Part shown: positions 1 through 16,164 of the stretch, in pieces | Position numbering within the stretch: position 1 is the first letter of the stretch | Layout of the letters: each line of letters starts with the position of its first letter | From: Chaenocephalus aceratus | Lineage: Eukaryota; Chordata; Actinopteri; Perciformes; Channichthyidae | NCBI GenBank assembly: GCA_023974075.1 | Contig: CM043799.1 | Coordinates: forward strand, 7,341,250 to 7,405,249 | Reading direction: 5' to 3' | DNA: 64,000 nucleotides | Notes under the pieces: model-generated | The model's input: only the letters and a program-made list of their open reading frames with translations | The model's database searches: none | What the model was told of the DNA's origin: nothing | Program-made: the position numbers and the translations under genes

Positions 1-21
1 CGCTCAGACAGCCCTTGGGCT

Positions 22-1428
22 TTGCCGCTTCACATGGTCCCTAAATCAGCCGGTGGCTGGCGACCGTGTGGTGACTACCGCCGCCTTAACGACGCCACTA
101 CGCCAGACCGCTACCCGGTCCCTCACATCCAGGACTTCTCTGCACACCTGGCGGGCAAGCTGGTTTTCTCCAAGGTGGATCTGGTGCGGGGCTACCACCA
201 GGTTCCGGCGCAACCCTCGGATGTCCCCAAAACTGCGGTAATTACGCCGTTTGGGCTTTTCGAGTTCCTGCGTATGCCGTTTGGACTTAAGAACGCAGCT
301 CAGTCCTTTCAGCGGCTGATGGATTCAGCGCTCAGAGACATGCCATTCATCTTCGTCTATTTAGACGACATCCTGGTCGCCAGCTCCTCCTCCGAAGAGC
401 ACCAGGCACATCTCCGGGTCCTTTTCGCGAGGCTCAACCAACACGGCCTGATTATCAACCCGGCGAAGTGTCATTTCGGGTTGTCCTCCATCCATTTCCT
501 TGGGCACCTCATCAGCAAGGATGGGGCCGCCCCCATCCCGTCGAAAGTGGAGGCCGTGTCTGCCTTTCCACGACCGCCTACAGCTCGGGCGCTCCGAGAG
601 TTCCTCGGGATGGTGACGTTTTATCACCGGTTCATCCGCCGGGCGGCCCACACCATGCACCCGCTGCACGAGGCCCTCAGGGACAAGTCCCCCGGCCAGG
701 CCATAGACTGGACGGCTGAAAGGGAGGTCGCTTTCAACGCCACCAAAGCCGCCCTGAGCGAAGCCGCCATGTTGGCTCACCCGTCACACAGGGCCCCCAT
801 CGCTATCACCACCGATGCGTCTGACTACGCAGTGGGCACAGTGCATGAACAATGGGTCGACGGCGCCTGGCAACCGCTCGCCTTTTTCAGTCGCCAGTTG
901 ACTCCCAGGGAGCGCAAGTACAGCGCTTTCGACAGAGAACTCCTTGGTCTCTATTTGGCGGTTCACCACTTCCGTTTCCTGCTGTAAGTCGGGGAGTGTG
1001 CGGCGTTCGTGGATCACAAGCCACTGACCTTCTGCATGTCCAAGGTGGACGAGCCGTGGTCCGCCCGACAGCAACGCCATCTTTCGTACATCTCCGAGTA
1101 CACCACGGACATACGACACATCGCTGGCAAGGCTAACGCGGTCGCGGACTGCCTCTCCAGAGCGGTCATCGGAGCTGTGCAGCTGGGCCTCGATTACCTC
1201 CGCATGGGCGCTGACCAGGCCTCTGACCACGGGGTCCAGACCCTCAAGGCCTCGGTCACGGGATTACGCCTGGAGGAGGTCACGGTCGGTGACTCTGGCG
1301 CAAAGCTGTGGTGTGACGTCTCCACGGGCCAGCCTCGACCGCAGGTCCCTGCGGACTGGCGTCGACCCGTTTTTGAGGCGGTTCACAATCTTTCCCACCC
1401 CGGTAAGAAGCCGTCCGTGAAGTTGTGA
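22..1428 (+). pseudogene. pol: gypsy pol: reverse transcriptase and RNase H
   Basis: The first 320 residues (22-987) hold the reverse transcriptase palm, with the YLDD catalytic motif encoded at about 358-369, followed by the start of RNase H with its TDAS motif (about 814-825). A TAA stop at 985-987 interrupts RNase H; the same frame resumes at once and reads DHKPLTF, then a tether ending near 1426. In an intact element this would be one polyprotein that copies genomic RNA into DNA. The stop at 1428 is supplied by the inserted element. It is a nonfunctional remnant with high similarity to the family and no visible host role. Confidence 0.92.
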
Positions 1429-2596
1429 GACACGGCAGGCAAAAACATCGTTTTTCCAAGCACTGGTCAATTTTGGAGATGTTGTGCTATTTTGGATGAT
1501 TCCATAACATGTTTTCTTTCAGGTTTTTGGAAGGAAAACGTACAAAATACACATTCAAGTGTTTATTTTACCATAGTTTGTCTATTTGCGTCTGTATATT
1601 TCTCCTAAATTCACCAAAAGTTAGCATTCTAACGTAACATAAAGTACCCGCGACCGCCGTGTGCACCATGTCAACAGAGATATCATTGGAAAGCTGTGTC
1701 TCGACCTGCACATCGCATCAGATCCAAATATGGTCATTTCCTTTGTATCAGCAACCAATCGTGAAAGCACAAAGGGGTCTTAAACCAAGAAACAAAATCT
1801 CATTGGCTGGTGAACGTGATTCGTTCAGAAGCGTCGCGTGGTGTGCTAAAACACTTCCTGGTTAGCTTTCCGCAAAAAATTGAAATCTCAAAATGGCAAA
1901 AAGAACGGCGAAAAAACACGTTCACAGAGAAGACAACAACAATTGTCACTTGCACGAAGCAAGGTTATACAAAAAACAAATGACCCCGAACATGAAAAAC
2001 CTTCACGGAGTGCGTCGATGTGCAAGCTGTCATCCAGAGAACAGGAGGGTTTAGCTAGCGCCTCACTGCAATCTTTAAAGGTCGTTTTCTCAAAATGAGT
2101 TTTTTCTCCTACTCTGAGTTCGAAATTTCAACTTCAGTAGCACGTACATACACCAAACCTTCCAGTTATATTCCTATCAATATTATGAAGGCTTTTACAG
2201 AAGGGTTTGTTCACATGTCATTCATAGCCTGAATTATATACGATTCTATACCTAGAAACATGGCGAAAATTGATATTTTAGGGCTGTTGACAGTATTTTC
2301 TGATTTATGGAGTGATAAAGAGAGATATCCAAAATTCCTTCAGTAAAAAGCCTTAGATGCTAATATGACTACAAAATGAAATGAGAATTTTTAACCTGGC
2401 TTTATCCAAAGTTCAGATTTCGGTTCCTGAAATGTGTTAAAATATCGCACATTTAATGAGATAATGACTCATTTGCATATTCAGAAAACTTGTAATACAA
2501 AAACAATTGCCCTTATTGTAAGGTAATTAACGGGAGAAATCTTCTAGCTGATACTTTTAAAGTAAAAAAAAATACCCTATTCACCTGGGGTGTCTC
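1427..2596. mobile_element. 1.17 kb AT-rich DNA-transposon-like insertion in gypsy pol
   Basis: The block separates RNase H from the integrase zinc-binding region of the gypsy element. Its base composition (AT-rich) is unlike the GC-rich gypsy sequence on either side. The ends read gagacacggcagg and, inverted, gagacaccccagg (11 of 13 matching), which suggests terminal inverted repeats. It has no long ORF; a 72-codon frame at 1880-2098 is lysine/serine-rich and unassigned. A few gypsy codons seem lost at the junction, and I could not define a clean TSD, so the superfamily is not assigned. Confidence 0.6.
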
Positions 2597-2598
2597 GC

Positions 2599-3650
2599 CT
2601 TAAGAAGGACGTGAGGTCCTGGGTCGACTCGTCCGTGGCCTGTCAGCGGGCCAAAGTTCACCGCCATACTAGGGCCCCTTTTGAACTTTTTGCGGTTCCT
2701 GAGAGGAGGTTTGACCATGTCAATGTCGACCTCTTAGGTCCGCTTCCCCCCTCTCACGGTTTCACCTAACTGTTTACGATGGTGGACAGGACGACCTGCT
2801 GGCCCGGGGCCGTTCCCCTCGCCTCGACATCGGCTTCCGACATCGCCCGCGCTTTCATCGGCACGTGGGTGGCGCGCTTCGGGACCCCGTCTGACCTCTC
2901 CTCTGACCGCGGTTCTCAGTTCACCTCGAAGCTGTGGAACGCTGTTGCTGTGGGTTTGGGGGTCAAGCTGCACCGCACCACCGCATATCACCCCCAGGCT
3001 AACGGATTGTGTGAGCGGTTTCACCCGGTCCATGAAGGCGTCACTGCGTGCCGGCTTGACAGACGGCAACTGGGTGGATAAGCTCCCGTGGGTTATGCTC
3101 GGCCTCAGGTGTGCCCCCAAAGAAGACCTGCAGTCCTCGTCGGCGGAGCTCGTCTGTGGCCAGACGCTACGGGTCCCCGGGGAATTCATTCCCACCGCCA
3201 CTGTGCCCTGATCTGCAGCCGGGCAGCGCTCCTCCCTGCTGGAGACCGCCGGGACATTCACGCCCGTCCCCACGTCGCAGCACAGCAACCCAGCTTTCCG
3301 GGTGTCCCCCGGATTACGGTCAGCAGATTTCGTTTTTATTCGCCACGACGCCCACCGCGGCCCCTTTACGACGGTCCGTTCAGGGTCATACGTCACGGGG
3401 ACAAGAACCTGCTGGTGGACGTTGGTGGCAGGCCTGCGACTGTGTCCGTTGATCGGATTAAGCCTGCTCACGTGGACATTTCCAGGCCGCTGGAGTTGGC
3501 TCTGCCCCCACGTCGGGGATACCCTCGTTGGCGCCCCTGCCCTCGCCTGCGGCCCCGCCCTCCTCGGCCCCTGTGGTCCGTACGCGCCGGGGTCGGGTGG
3601 TACTTCCTCCCAGGCACGAGGATTTTCACTATGGGTGAATACTGGGGGGG
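2599..3650 (+). pseudogene. pol: gypsy pol: integrase and C-terminal tail
   Basis: The sequence reads through the CxxC half of the zinc-binding region (VACQRAKVH), then the catalytic core with VDLLGPLP, the SDRGSQFTS motif and the TTAYHPQANGLCERF segment that supplies the DDE glutamate. A stop at about 2767 lies inside the core and a frameshift follows near 3025; the C-terminal part (LYDGPFRVI, VDRIKPAHVD) appears in yet another frame at 3360-3480. An intact integrase would insert the cDNA. This copy cannot produce one. Confidence 0.9.
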
Positions 3651-3652
3651 CT

Positions 3653-3844
3653 TGTGTGATGATTGACATTATTCACCCACGGATCTATGGGTTGGGGTAT
3701 GTTCCGCACGGACATTTGAGTGAGCCGGACTTCCTGTTTCTGCCGGTCTTCGCTTATCGGGCATGAAGTTGTTTACATTTGTGTTCAGATGCTAAATAAA
3801 AGTCTAGCTTGTAACTTTGATACCCCGACTCCCGTCTTTCGGCA
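3653..3844 (+). repeat. Right LTR of the first gypsy element
   Basis: The LTR begins TGTGATGATTGACA directly after a G-rich polypurine run and appears to end with CA near 3844. An AATAAA polyadenylation signal lies at about 3795. The left LTR is outside the window, so the exact borders are not verified; the right border is the less certain. Confidence 0.6.
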
Positions 3845-4321
3845 ATGTAATATTTTTTCTTTTCTTTTCTTTTTTTCACTTTTAATTTTTTTTTTTTACT
3901 TTTAATTTTTCAAATGAGGGTGCATAACGACTCAACTGAGGGTGCACCCTTATGCACCATCGTAGAACCGGGCATGTGCAGCATATTGTCAGTTTTTACC
4001 CTAACACACACACACACCAGATTGAAGCGATAAGCAGCTAAGAGGGGCAGCAGCAGCTGGTGTGGCTTTGGTTGGAGCTGTGGGACCTCCTCCAGGCACC
4101 TGACAGCCACTTATGCTGAACAAGCATGGAGCGAGATGGAGGTGCACACACAAAAAAGCACATACATCGCTGTTTTCTTCACACCTCTGCACACATGGCC
4201 TCTTTTTCTTACTCTCCATAGTACACACACGGACAGCCAATGAAGTGTATCCATAGTAAGTGTTAACTTGTTGAGACCCACACTTGTAAGATGCAGAGGC
4301 TCGGCTGACAAGATGGGGGGT

Positions 4322-4322
<1 letters not shown>

Positions 4323-4417
<95 letters not shown>
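4323..4417. repeat. (GT)n microsatellite, left half
   Basis: This is an uninterrupted GT array of about 95 bases. It abuts the left terminus of the hAT-like element at 4418, and the array resumes immediately after that element's right end, so 4323-4417 and 6993-7146 are one array split by insertion. Confidence 0.98.
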
Positions 4418-8217
<3,800 letters not shown>

Positions 8218-8891
8218 TTAAAGTGGACCTATCATGCTATATTTGAAAAATATAATTGTAGGACCATACCTATACAAAACGTTTTTTTTTTCAAAATACC
8301 AAACAGATCACAGTAGCCATCCTCATACTGCTCAAACCCCTCTTTGAAGCCCTGTTAGAGAAACGCGGATCTTGGGTCCTTAGCTTGAAAAAAAAGAAGA
8401 AGGAGGCAGAGCTAATGCCTGATCAGAATTCTACCTGAGATAAAGTTAAATTAGGTTGTGATAAAATGCCATCCTGTTTAAACCACGTCAAGGATTATTT
8501 CTGAAATAGTATGGTGCTCAAATGCCTTTTCTCTTGCAGGTTTACCACAAGGTGAGTTCTTTTTTCATTTCCTGCTTTTGAAACACATGTGCTCTTCAGT
8601 ACAGGTTAGCTCTGAGTGTTAGCGATGCTTGCTGATGTAAACAAAGACGTCCAAAACACGTCAGGCATTGTTTCTGATAGCAAGTAGCTGTGGGTCCGCT
8701 GCCAATTTGACGTCAGTTCGGATGGAATCTGTATCGCTCGTTGTACACCCGTTTTTAAAAGATTTGGGTATGGAGGAAAAGAGAGAGGGTTTTATTTTCT
8801 GACGCTGCGTGAGTTCTGCGACGCACCGGGGACACATATTTATGTATAAAAGACATCACAAAGTGCATTTTGCATGATAGGTCTCCTTTAA
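8218..8891. mobile_element. piggyBac-like MITE with TTAA ends, 674 bp
   Basis: The left end is TTAAAGTGGACCTATCATGC and the right end is its inverse with 2 mismatches in 20. Flanking TTAA is the usual piggyBac target site. The interior has no long ORF. Elements with ends of this type are common in teleosts. Confidence 0.75.
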
Positions 8892-10035
8892 CATATTGAG
8901 CCAAGCCAACAAGTGATACCTATGCATACATTACTTATCATGGCTTGTCATTTCTGCTCATCTGGGACCGGAGCCTTGAATTGCACACCTGCTAAGTCGC
9001 TCCTGAAAAGAGCTTTGGCTAAGTGCCTGAAAATGCAAATAGAGTGGCTAGAGAGTGATAGACAAGACAATTATAATATGGGATTTTTACACCTGGACGT
9101 AAATCCGTTAGTAGGGACAACGGGAGAGTGACAGAGGTTGAAGCTATTCCCTCAGATTTCCTACAGAGTTTATGAGCAGAGATTAGATACACTGTGATGT
9201 GATCATCAATCTCAGCTGCTGCCGAAAGTGATGGATGGATGGAGGAATGAATGGACCAATGGGGGTACACGTTTTGGAGATCCATTGGCAGGAAGCTAAT
9301 GCTATAAATAATGTATGCGTATGGATGCATGGTATCTTGTTATCTTGTGTTAGCAGTATGCTGATGTTCTCTGCTTTGTCCCCCAGGCCAACATGTCTAT
9401 ATGATGGAAATGTCAGCTGACAAGAAAAGGTTTCTGCGGATCAGTGCTAACGTGTACAGACTTTGATTGCAATAATTTGTAAAGTAGTATGAGGAAACTA
9501 CTTGGAAATGATTTGATGTTGTACTCTACACTTGCAAAATTATCAGATGTTGACTGAAACAAGTGAATGTCAATTGATTAAATATATAAAATAATGAAGT
9601 TGACCATCAAAATAAACAATAGTATTATCACGTAGAAAAATGAATGGGAAATTGTACCTGAATTATACCCTCAGCGGATTGGTGTGCAACAAACATTCAT
9701 AACACAATTTACTCACTACCACTAACCCTTTACCCCTAACCGGAAAGAATACACATAAGATTTCTAATGTGGTATTTTGGAAGCCCCAAACTCAAAGTGA
9801 CTACACAGAAATGTCACTTCAAAATGGTAGAAAGAATAAACAGAAGGCACACCATAGTCAGGTATTCAATGGTGCAGACAGTGATAACAGTGTGATCATA
9901 AGCTGATGTAATCGTCACACTGGACGTATTTTGTTGGCCGACTTGGAAGTTAGAATTGGCAAGGGTTCTGCAAGTAAAAGGACATTTTCCATCCAACTTT
10001 CATATATTGCAGAAGCAGACCCTGACCAATGTGCT
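8892..10035. other. No recognised feature
   Basis: I see no gene here. There is a short GATG-type run at about 9230-9245 and otherwise ordinary AT-rich sequence. Confidence 0.5.
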
Positions 10036-11030
10036 GCCTAGGCAAGATTTTAGCTGGCCCCCCCCCCCCCCACCACAATACAGACACTCACTATGACTCG
10101 CGCATGCATGCACGCGCACGGTTGTGGCATGCATGAATGGCCAAAACAGAAATATATGGACACAAGATGTGTGCAAAATGTATTTAGTATCCTATCCATG
10201 TGAACATGATTTAAGTGGGGGGTGGACCTAAGATCCTCTAGGGGGGCATGCTCCCCCGGGAAGATTATTTTTTCGTAATATTGAAGTTAAAAGCATCAAT
10301 CTGGTGCACTTTGAGAGGCAACATTAAGAGATCTATGGAAACAATCTCTCAACACCCATATGAAACAGAACTGTAAACAGATTTTCTTTTTCTTTATAGA
10401 TATTTTACAAATCACTCTCCTTTTAAAATGTATTCTTGTTTATTAATAACAACTTTTTGTTACTGTCATATAGTATTTTATACCTGTTTTTCATCTATTC
10501 TCTTATTTTTTATAACTATAATGATCATATAAAGGTGTGCCTTTACCTCACTGAGCTGAGGTTATCAGAGCCTCTCAGTCTGTCAGGAGAGAGCTCTCTA
10601 AAGCAAGCTCTCCCCCCCGCGGCCGCTTACACAGTAAATTCCAATGTTAATAAAAAGCACACAGAAGCTGTATACGTTTTTTGGGAGTTTGATTTATTTT
10701 GAATCAACACAAATACAAAATAAAAACCTATAATTGCACACTAAAACCATTATTTCAAAAAAAAGAACTATTTCACATAAACCTCTGGTTTTTACTGAGG
10801 CTGGGGCAGTTCCACTTGATTTGGGGGGGGGTGCACCATAGTTTATGGGCGCTGTACGCAATATAGGCGTAGTTATGTTAGTATAGATAATAAGTTGTAC
10901 TTTTGTTGATCCAAAATCGGGGAAATTGTGTTATGAAATTTAAAAAAATATACTACACTGTATATATATATATTTTCTAACTTTTTATTTTTGGCGCCCC
11001 CGATGGGTTGATGTGCCCTTAGCATTCACC
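10036..11030. repeat. Degenerate copy of the dispersed repeat found inside the nested hAT
   Basis: From about 10090 to 10560 the sequence matches 4845-5345 closely, including the shared phrases gcatgctcccccgggaagat and gcatcaatctggtgcacttt. It starts after a C run (10062-10073) and ends near a ggcgcccccgatgg motif at about 10994, resembling decayed hAT ends. There is no coding capacity. Confidence 0.65.
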
Positions 11031-11032
11031 TC

Positions 11033-11663
11033 GGTAACACTTTATATTAAGGGTACACAAATTAACCATCAACTAGTTGTTAATTAACATGCATATTAGC
11101 AGTATATTGGCTCTTTATTAGTAATTATAAAACACTTATTAATGCCTTATTCTGCATGACCATATTCTACAAGTAATAAGCTATTAGTTGAGAGTTTTTC
11201 CTCAATAACCCTCTAATTAGTGCTGATTTACTGCAAGTAAGGACGTTGTTGTACATTAGTTTGGGTCTTAATATGCTCTGCTCAATATGGGCCCTAATAA
11301 GGCAGTAGTAGTAGCACGAGAATAGTAATTATCCCATAATAACACTTAACACATATGATCTATTCTATGTAACAAGACATGAAACTACAAGTGGTAATTG
11401 TGTCTAATTAACTCAAAATTAGGTATTTATACATAAGAACATGTTCCCTATTCTAAAGTGAAGTCTTGTTCATAACCAATAAGCTATTAGTTTGACTCTA
11501 ATGACCTGAACAGGTTCCCTATTCTAAAGTTGCCTCCTCTTCACACTTTGTAAATACATTATAAGCACACAACTACTGAAATGAACCTCAACAGCACATG
11601 AAACAAAGTAGGCTCACCTTGAAATATCTGTGTTATTCAAATGTAACCACTTAAGAGAGGTTC
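11033..11663 (+). repeat. Left arm of a long inverted repeat (Merlin-like element end)
   Basis: The arm begins GGTAACACTTTATATTAAGG and runs for about 630 bases. Its reverse complement occurs at 28045-28735, sharing long stretches such as the ccatcaactagttgttaatt block and the gaacctctctt..agtggttac inner border. Next to it, on the minus strand, lies a Merlin/IS1595-type transposase remnant, so the arms may be that element's terminal repeats. Confidence 0.75.
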
Positions 11664-11759
11664 AGACACATCACAAACATTTAAAGTGTCTTTAATCCGT
11701 CAATCGCTTTTCACTGACAGTGTAAATGTGCTATCTGCAACATCTGCTACCTTTCACAG

Positions 11760-13460
11760 GCTTCACACTTTATATTTTTTTCTAATGTCATGCAAAAGCA
11801 TTCCAAGTGGTCCATATCTGTGACGTTTTCCACGCCAGTAAGTCCACTCAATGACATCCAAATGATCTTTTAACGAACTCTGTGTCCGATTTCCTCTACA
11901 GTGTAAGTTTCCAGATAGTTGTCTTGCAAATACCCCCAACATCTCTCTACGTTCTGTGTATGTGCACCTGTAACAGGGTCAACAAAAGATCGTGATGGTT
12001 GACAGTCAGGTGATTATAACCTTCGTCCTGAATCCGCTGTAAGACCTCCATCCATCTGAAATGACTGAGCTTCCGTTCTTAATGTGCTTCTTTATGAGAG
12101 GCATACGATGTCTGGCTGAGCGGCGACGCACGATCTTGAGAATGGGTCTTCTCCTGTCATTTCTGATTCCAAGCATTCCGAACACCCAGGAACTCCAGTT
12201 GCTCGCCCGTCCTCTGTTGTACTGAATGAAAATGACAAGAGTATTATGGAGCAGTGCATGTTTACAAATATTCAACTGTCCTGAGGTGCAGGAATAACGT
12301 GACATTTCCCTTTATGGCATAATTGAATTGCATATCTTATTCCAAAACGCAACCGTCATTTCTCATAGATAAGGATACTGACACCAATTTTACAAAAGGC
12401 TACTACAGTATTTAGTTTTGACACAAAAATTCCTTCTCTTTGTTCCATGGCGAGGAAGAATTTGTATATTAATGCAACCTACTGTATGTCCACATAGAGC
12501 TGTGGACAATAATGCACAACCACCTGAGCCACACACAGTGGGATGGGGTAAAAGAGGTTTACGTACACTTGGATTGACTACATTAAATTGGCTCTGTCTG
12601 CAGTTTCTTAAATGAAGAATGTTTTAAAATATTTTGCGTAGAGCCTTACCATTGTATATTGCTAATGGAAACTGTATGCATTTGTTTTCAATTTCACACA
12701 GCAATGAACTTTCGAGCATGTTCAGAACAGTTGTTAAAATGCTTTACAATACACTCTACTACTTTATGTATAATTAGCAATAATAGTCTATGATAAATGT
12801 TAACTTTCTGTGTATTAAAAGTATGTATAGTGTCTCTACATTAAGTAGCTCTGTTAAGGACAGGCTTATGCAAGATCATAGGAAGAAACTGTTTTATTAT
12901 GTATTGTTTGGACATCAAGGTAACAATCTTAAAGTGTTTGCATAGTTTACACACCTTCTTTTATGGCCAAATTTGCATTCATCGATCATAACAACTTCTC
13001 TTCGTCTTCCAATGGTTCTGCTGGCCTCTTCTTCTCACTCTTCTCATGGCAGATTTACAAACACTCCGCAGCTTGTCTGTGAGCTTAGTCAGAGTTGCAG
13101 AGCTACGAGTAATTCCTTCCTGCAGCATGTCCACTTGTCGCATTCGAAGGCCTTGGGAAAATCTGTAAACAATCCAGTTAGTTAGGAGGGGAGGTTTAAA
13201 ACCAATGTTGAAGTGGTCATGGGTGTACCGTACATTTCCATATATACACATTTCATGAATGATTTAGAACCACCACCTGTAGATGAAATGCATCCATGTT
13301 TGCAGTCGCACATGGGAATTCTCAAACATGGAGCCACTTCGGATGGACCTTGAATATGTTTTCCCTTTGTGACATGAATCCCGGCAACATCCTGATGATT
13401 AAACAAATTGGTTGAATAGAATTCTGATAAATTAAGTCTAGATGTAAGGTGTTGATACAT
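11760..13460 (-). pseudogene. Merlin (IS1595/IS1016-like) transposase remnant
   Basis: Read on the minus strand, the pieces align in order with Merlin DDE transposases. A cysteine-rich N-terminal fragment lies at about 13260-13330. Next comes the first catalytic aspartate region, VVMIDECKFGHKRR, at about 12945-13010. The block GRASNWSSWVFGMLGIRNDRRRP...ISDGWRSYSG (about 12020-12215) carries the second aspartate. Then RSFVDPVTGAHTQNVERCWG (about 11900-11980) carries the glutamate region, and LKDHLDVIEWTYWRGKRHRYG is the tail. The pieces are in different frames, some perhaps because of introns and some because of frameshifts, so the gene is probably dead. Merlin transposases cut and paste their own element. 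Confidence 0.8.
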
Positions 13461-13939
13461 CTAAGACATGGATTGAATATGGCGCAAGTCCTTGTGTTAT
13501 TCAACATTTCTAGGTAGGCTATACTTGACAAGAATAATTTATCTACAATAATTAACTGAATAAAGAAGATATTTGAGTGCATTTAGTAGTGTTACCACCT
13601 TAAAGAGTAGCCCACATGCAGTGTGATTTGAATTATGACTTTCTAGGTGAGATTTAGCTGATAATTCCTCCTAAAAAACAATTAGGTTAATAAATAAATT
13701 ATATAATAATTTGCCATCGATATGCATGAATGACATAGGTCACATAATGTAGATTCAAAATGGTGTGAATGTTTCTGAAAGGTGACAAGTCTGCATCCAA
13801 CATTCAGATGAATTTACAGCTACAGAGCTAACAATATGATATGCCAAAATTATAATAATGAAGCACAGGCTAAGTGTTCTAGCATTACTTACCATGATGC
13901 CTCCTTTTTAGCATAAGGCCGTTTCAACTTCATGACATG

Positions 13940-14802
13940 AGCACAAGAGGGGGCATTTCATTGATTTTCGAAAAGGCCTTTTTCATTAACCAGTGGTTGT
14001 AAGGTTAGGTTTTCCTTGGGGCTCTGTCTAAAATGTATTTGCCTCAAAAAAGTGTAATGTGACACATACTTGAAAATTATCTGAAATAATATACATTCTC
14101 AGCTATTAATATTGGCCATACCTCCACACTCCACAGCGAGGGACAAGAATGAAACTAGGCGGGACTTACCCTTTGGGGAGAATATGATTGACAAAGCAAT
14201 CCACCCATCGCCATTAGACTGAGAGTTACGACTCTCCGTTCACTCCAATGGACCACTTTTTTACAGCAATGGCGGATCGTGGAGCCTCTCAATCGTTCCC
14301 CGGAAGTTAGCGCAACAAGCTAGCAGAGCTGTGGAGTTGCAGCATAATAGACCGTTCGTGACGGAACTTTTAAAGGTAAGAAGAAGTTTAAAGATTTATA
14401 TTGGGGATATTATCAGTACATCTGATTCAAATTAACATGTGTATTAAAGGATGTCAGTGATTATCCCTAAATTAGTAGATTTTAGGGAAACGTTTACAGA
14501 TAACAGATTAAGCTAGGATACCGAATCAAGTTAGCACACACGTTGAACAGCTTTTTTAATTGTAAATTCCGTTCTCTTAATGTATTTCGTCCAACGTTGT
14601 TAAATTAGAGAAGAGGGGCTTCTAAACGGGATTGCATGCGGGGGTGGAGGGAGTTAAATATTAGATAAATATAACTTTGTGCGTGTAAGAGTGAGTGTTT
14701 TTAGCAGAGCCATATTGTGGTCCTTGTGATTAGTTGATTATTACCTGTCTGTATAATGTTGCAGCTCAGATGATTTTGGATTGATGGCAAAGGGAGAGGG
14801 AC
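13940..14802. other. Possible first-exon/promoter region, unassigned
   Basis: No coding feature is supported. A 17-base string, atcgttccccggaagtt, at about 14293 recurs in inverse orientation near 20975, which hints at a shared repeat, but I could not extend it. Confidence 0.25.
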
Positions 14803-15132
14803 TTATAAGGTGACATGTTATGCTTTTCCGGTTATTACCCGTCCCCTTGTGTGTTATGAAGGTTTTTATGCATGTAACGGTTGTGCAGAGTCAAAACCCT
14901 CAAGGAACACCATGTAGGGAGAAAACTCAAAAATCTAATAAAACAGAGAAATACCTCCCCAAACGCCCGTGGAGACACGTCACTGTCCATTTGATTTTCC
15001 GTGGACATCATGATGTCATGTCGTCCCCGGAACGAAATGGACCAATCCGTGGAGCCGTTACGTTACGTCCGTGGAGCCGTTACGTTAAGCCCCCGCTGAT
15101 TGGTCCAAATTGACCAATCCACGGACCCTCAC

Positions 15133-16164
15133 CAGTGTTGGGACTAACACGTCACAAAGTAACGCGTTACTGTAACACCGTTATTTTTGGCAGTAACTTA
15201 CTCTAACGCAACTTTTTAAATCAGTAACTCAGTTACCGTTACTACATGGTTGCGTTACTCCGTTACTGCGTTTTTTTTATATAGTCAACAGCCAGGTGAA
15301 CAGAGATGAGAACTGTACTTAAGTACAGTACTTGAGTAAAGGTACTTAGAACTTCCGGTGTCACATGCGGAGACGGGCTGTGGGGTGTTTGTTTGTTTAC
15401 TAACAAGACTCTCTGGCGGCGGCGGAGCTCAAGTCTAGTTTCTCCACCTGGAGATATTCTCACTATTTCACTTTTGTCGAGCACAAAGAAGAAAGAATGT
15501 TTTAGTTAAATGTAAGTTGTGTCCTGGCGGGTCAAAACGCCATCTGCCCAAACCAGTCAGTCAAATCTCTTAAACACATCTGCAGAAGACAAGAAACAAC
15601 CTGCTGGGACGAAGCTAGTAGCTAAGACCACAGAGACTCAGCCGACGCCACTCCACCTCCACCTGCACCTAAGCAACAGCGGCTGGATTTTAACCAAGGG
15701 ACTGCGAAGCCAGGGAAAAGTCGATAAAGCCATTGCACGGTATGTTGTAGAACACATGCAGGCTATTGCTACAGTGGAGTCACCCGCTTTCAGGGAGCTA
15801 GTTAGCATGATAGCATGTCCGGGCGGCACACGGCATATGAAACGGAACACTTTTTCCAACTACCTGGAGAAAGAATAATACAAAAATGTAAAGCCAGCTA
15901 ATATCGATGCTATCCAGATTGCATATAATGCATGTCAAGTTGATCAAAAGATTGTATTAGTCTCCAATGCAATAACAGTACTGAAATGAAGGCTATAAGG
16001 GCATTAATAATGGGAGCCCTTTTTTTAAGTAACTAAAACGTTACTTTTCACAGTAACGCATTACTTTTTGGTGTAAGTAATCAGTAAAGTAACTGAGTTA
16101 CTTTGAAATAAAGTAACTAGTAATGGTAACTAGTTACTGGTTTTCAGTAACTAGCACAACACTG
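15133..16164 (+). mobile_element. hAT element, 1,032 bp, nested in MITE copy A
   Basis: The ends are CAGTGTTGGG... and its inverse ...CAACACTG, with subterminal 'gtaacgcgttac'-like motifs typical of a large fish hAT group. Flanks are accctcac and ttcctcac, an 8-base TSD with two mismatches. A homologous, uninterrupted site exists at about 37910 (cttcctcac). The element is an internally deleted derivative. Confidence 0.8.
15519..15878 (+). pseudogene. N-terminal hAT transposase fragment
   Basis: The 119-codon frame contains KVDKAIARYVVEHMQAIATVESPAFRELV, which matches the region following the BED zinc finger in ZBED/hAT transposases. The rest of the transposase, including the catalytic core and dimerisation domain, is missing. 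It lies in the middle of the nested hAT at 15133-16164 and is nonfunctional. Confidence 0.65.

Larger units (their letters stand above)
1..3844 (+). mobile_element. Ty3/gypsy LTR retrotransposon, 5'-truncated by window edge, degenerate
   Basis: This is the 3' half of a gypsy-type retrotransposon. In order it carries reverse transcriptase, RNase H, integrase with C-terminal tail, a G-rich polypurine run (3642-3650) and a right LTR. The left part and left LTR lie outside the window. The reading frame is broken by in-frame stops at about 985 and 2767, a frameshift near 3025, another stop near 3210, and a 1.17 kb insertion at 1427-2596 between RNase H and the integrase zinc-binding region. The order RT-RNaseH-integrase is diagnostic of Ty3/gypsy rather than Ty1/copia. 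The copy is certainly inactive. Confidence 0.93.

Noticed and set aside
2734..3669. 311-codon minus-strand ORF opposite gypsy integrase
   Set aside because: It is a shadow of GC-rich coding sequence on the plus strand and shows no domain.
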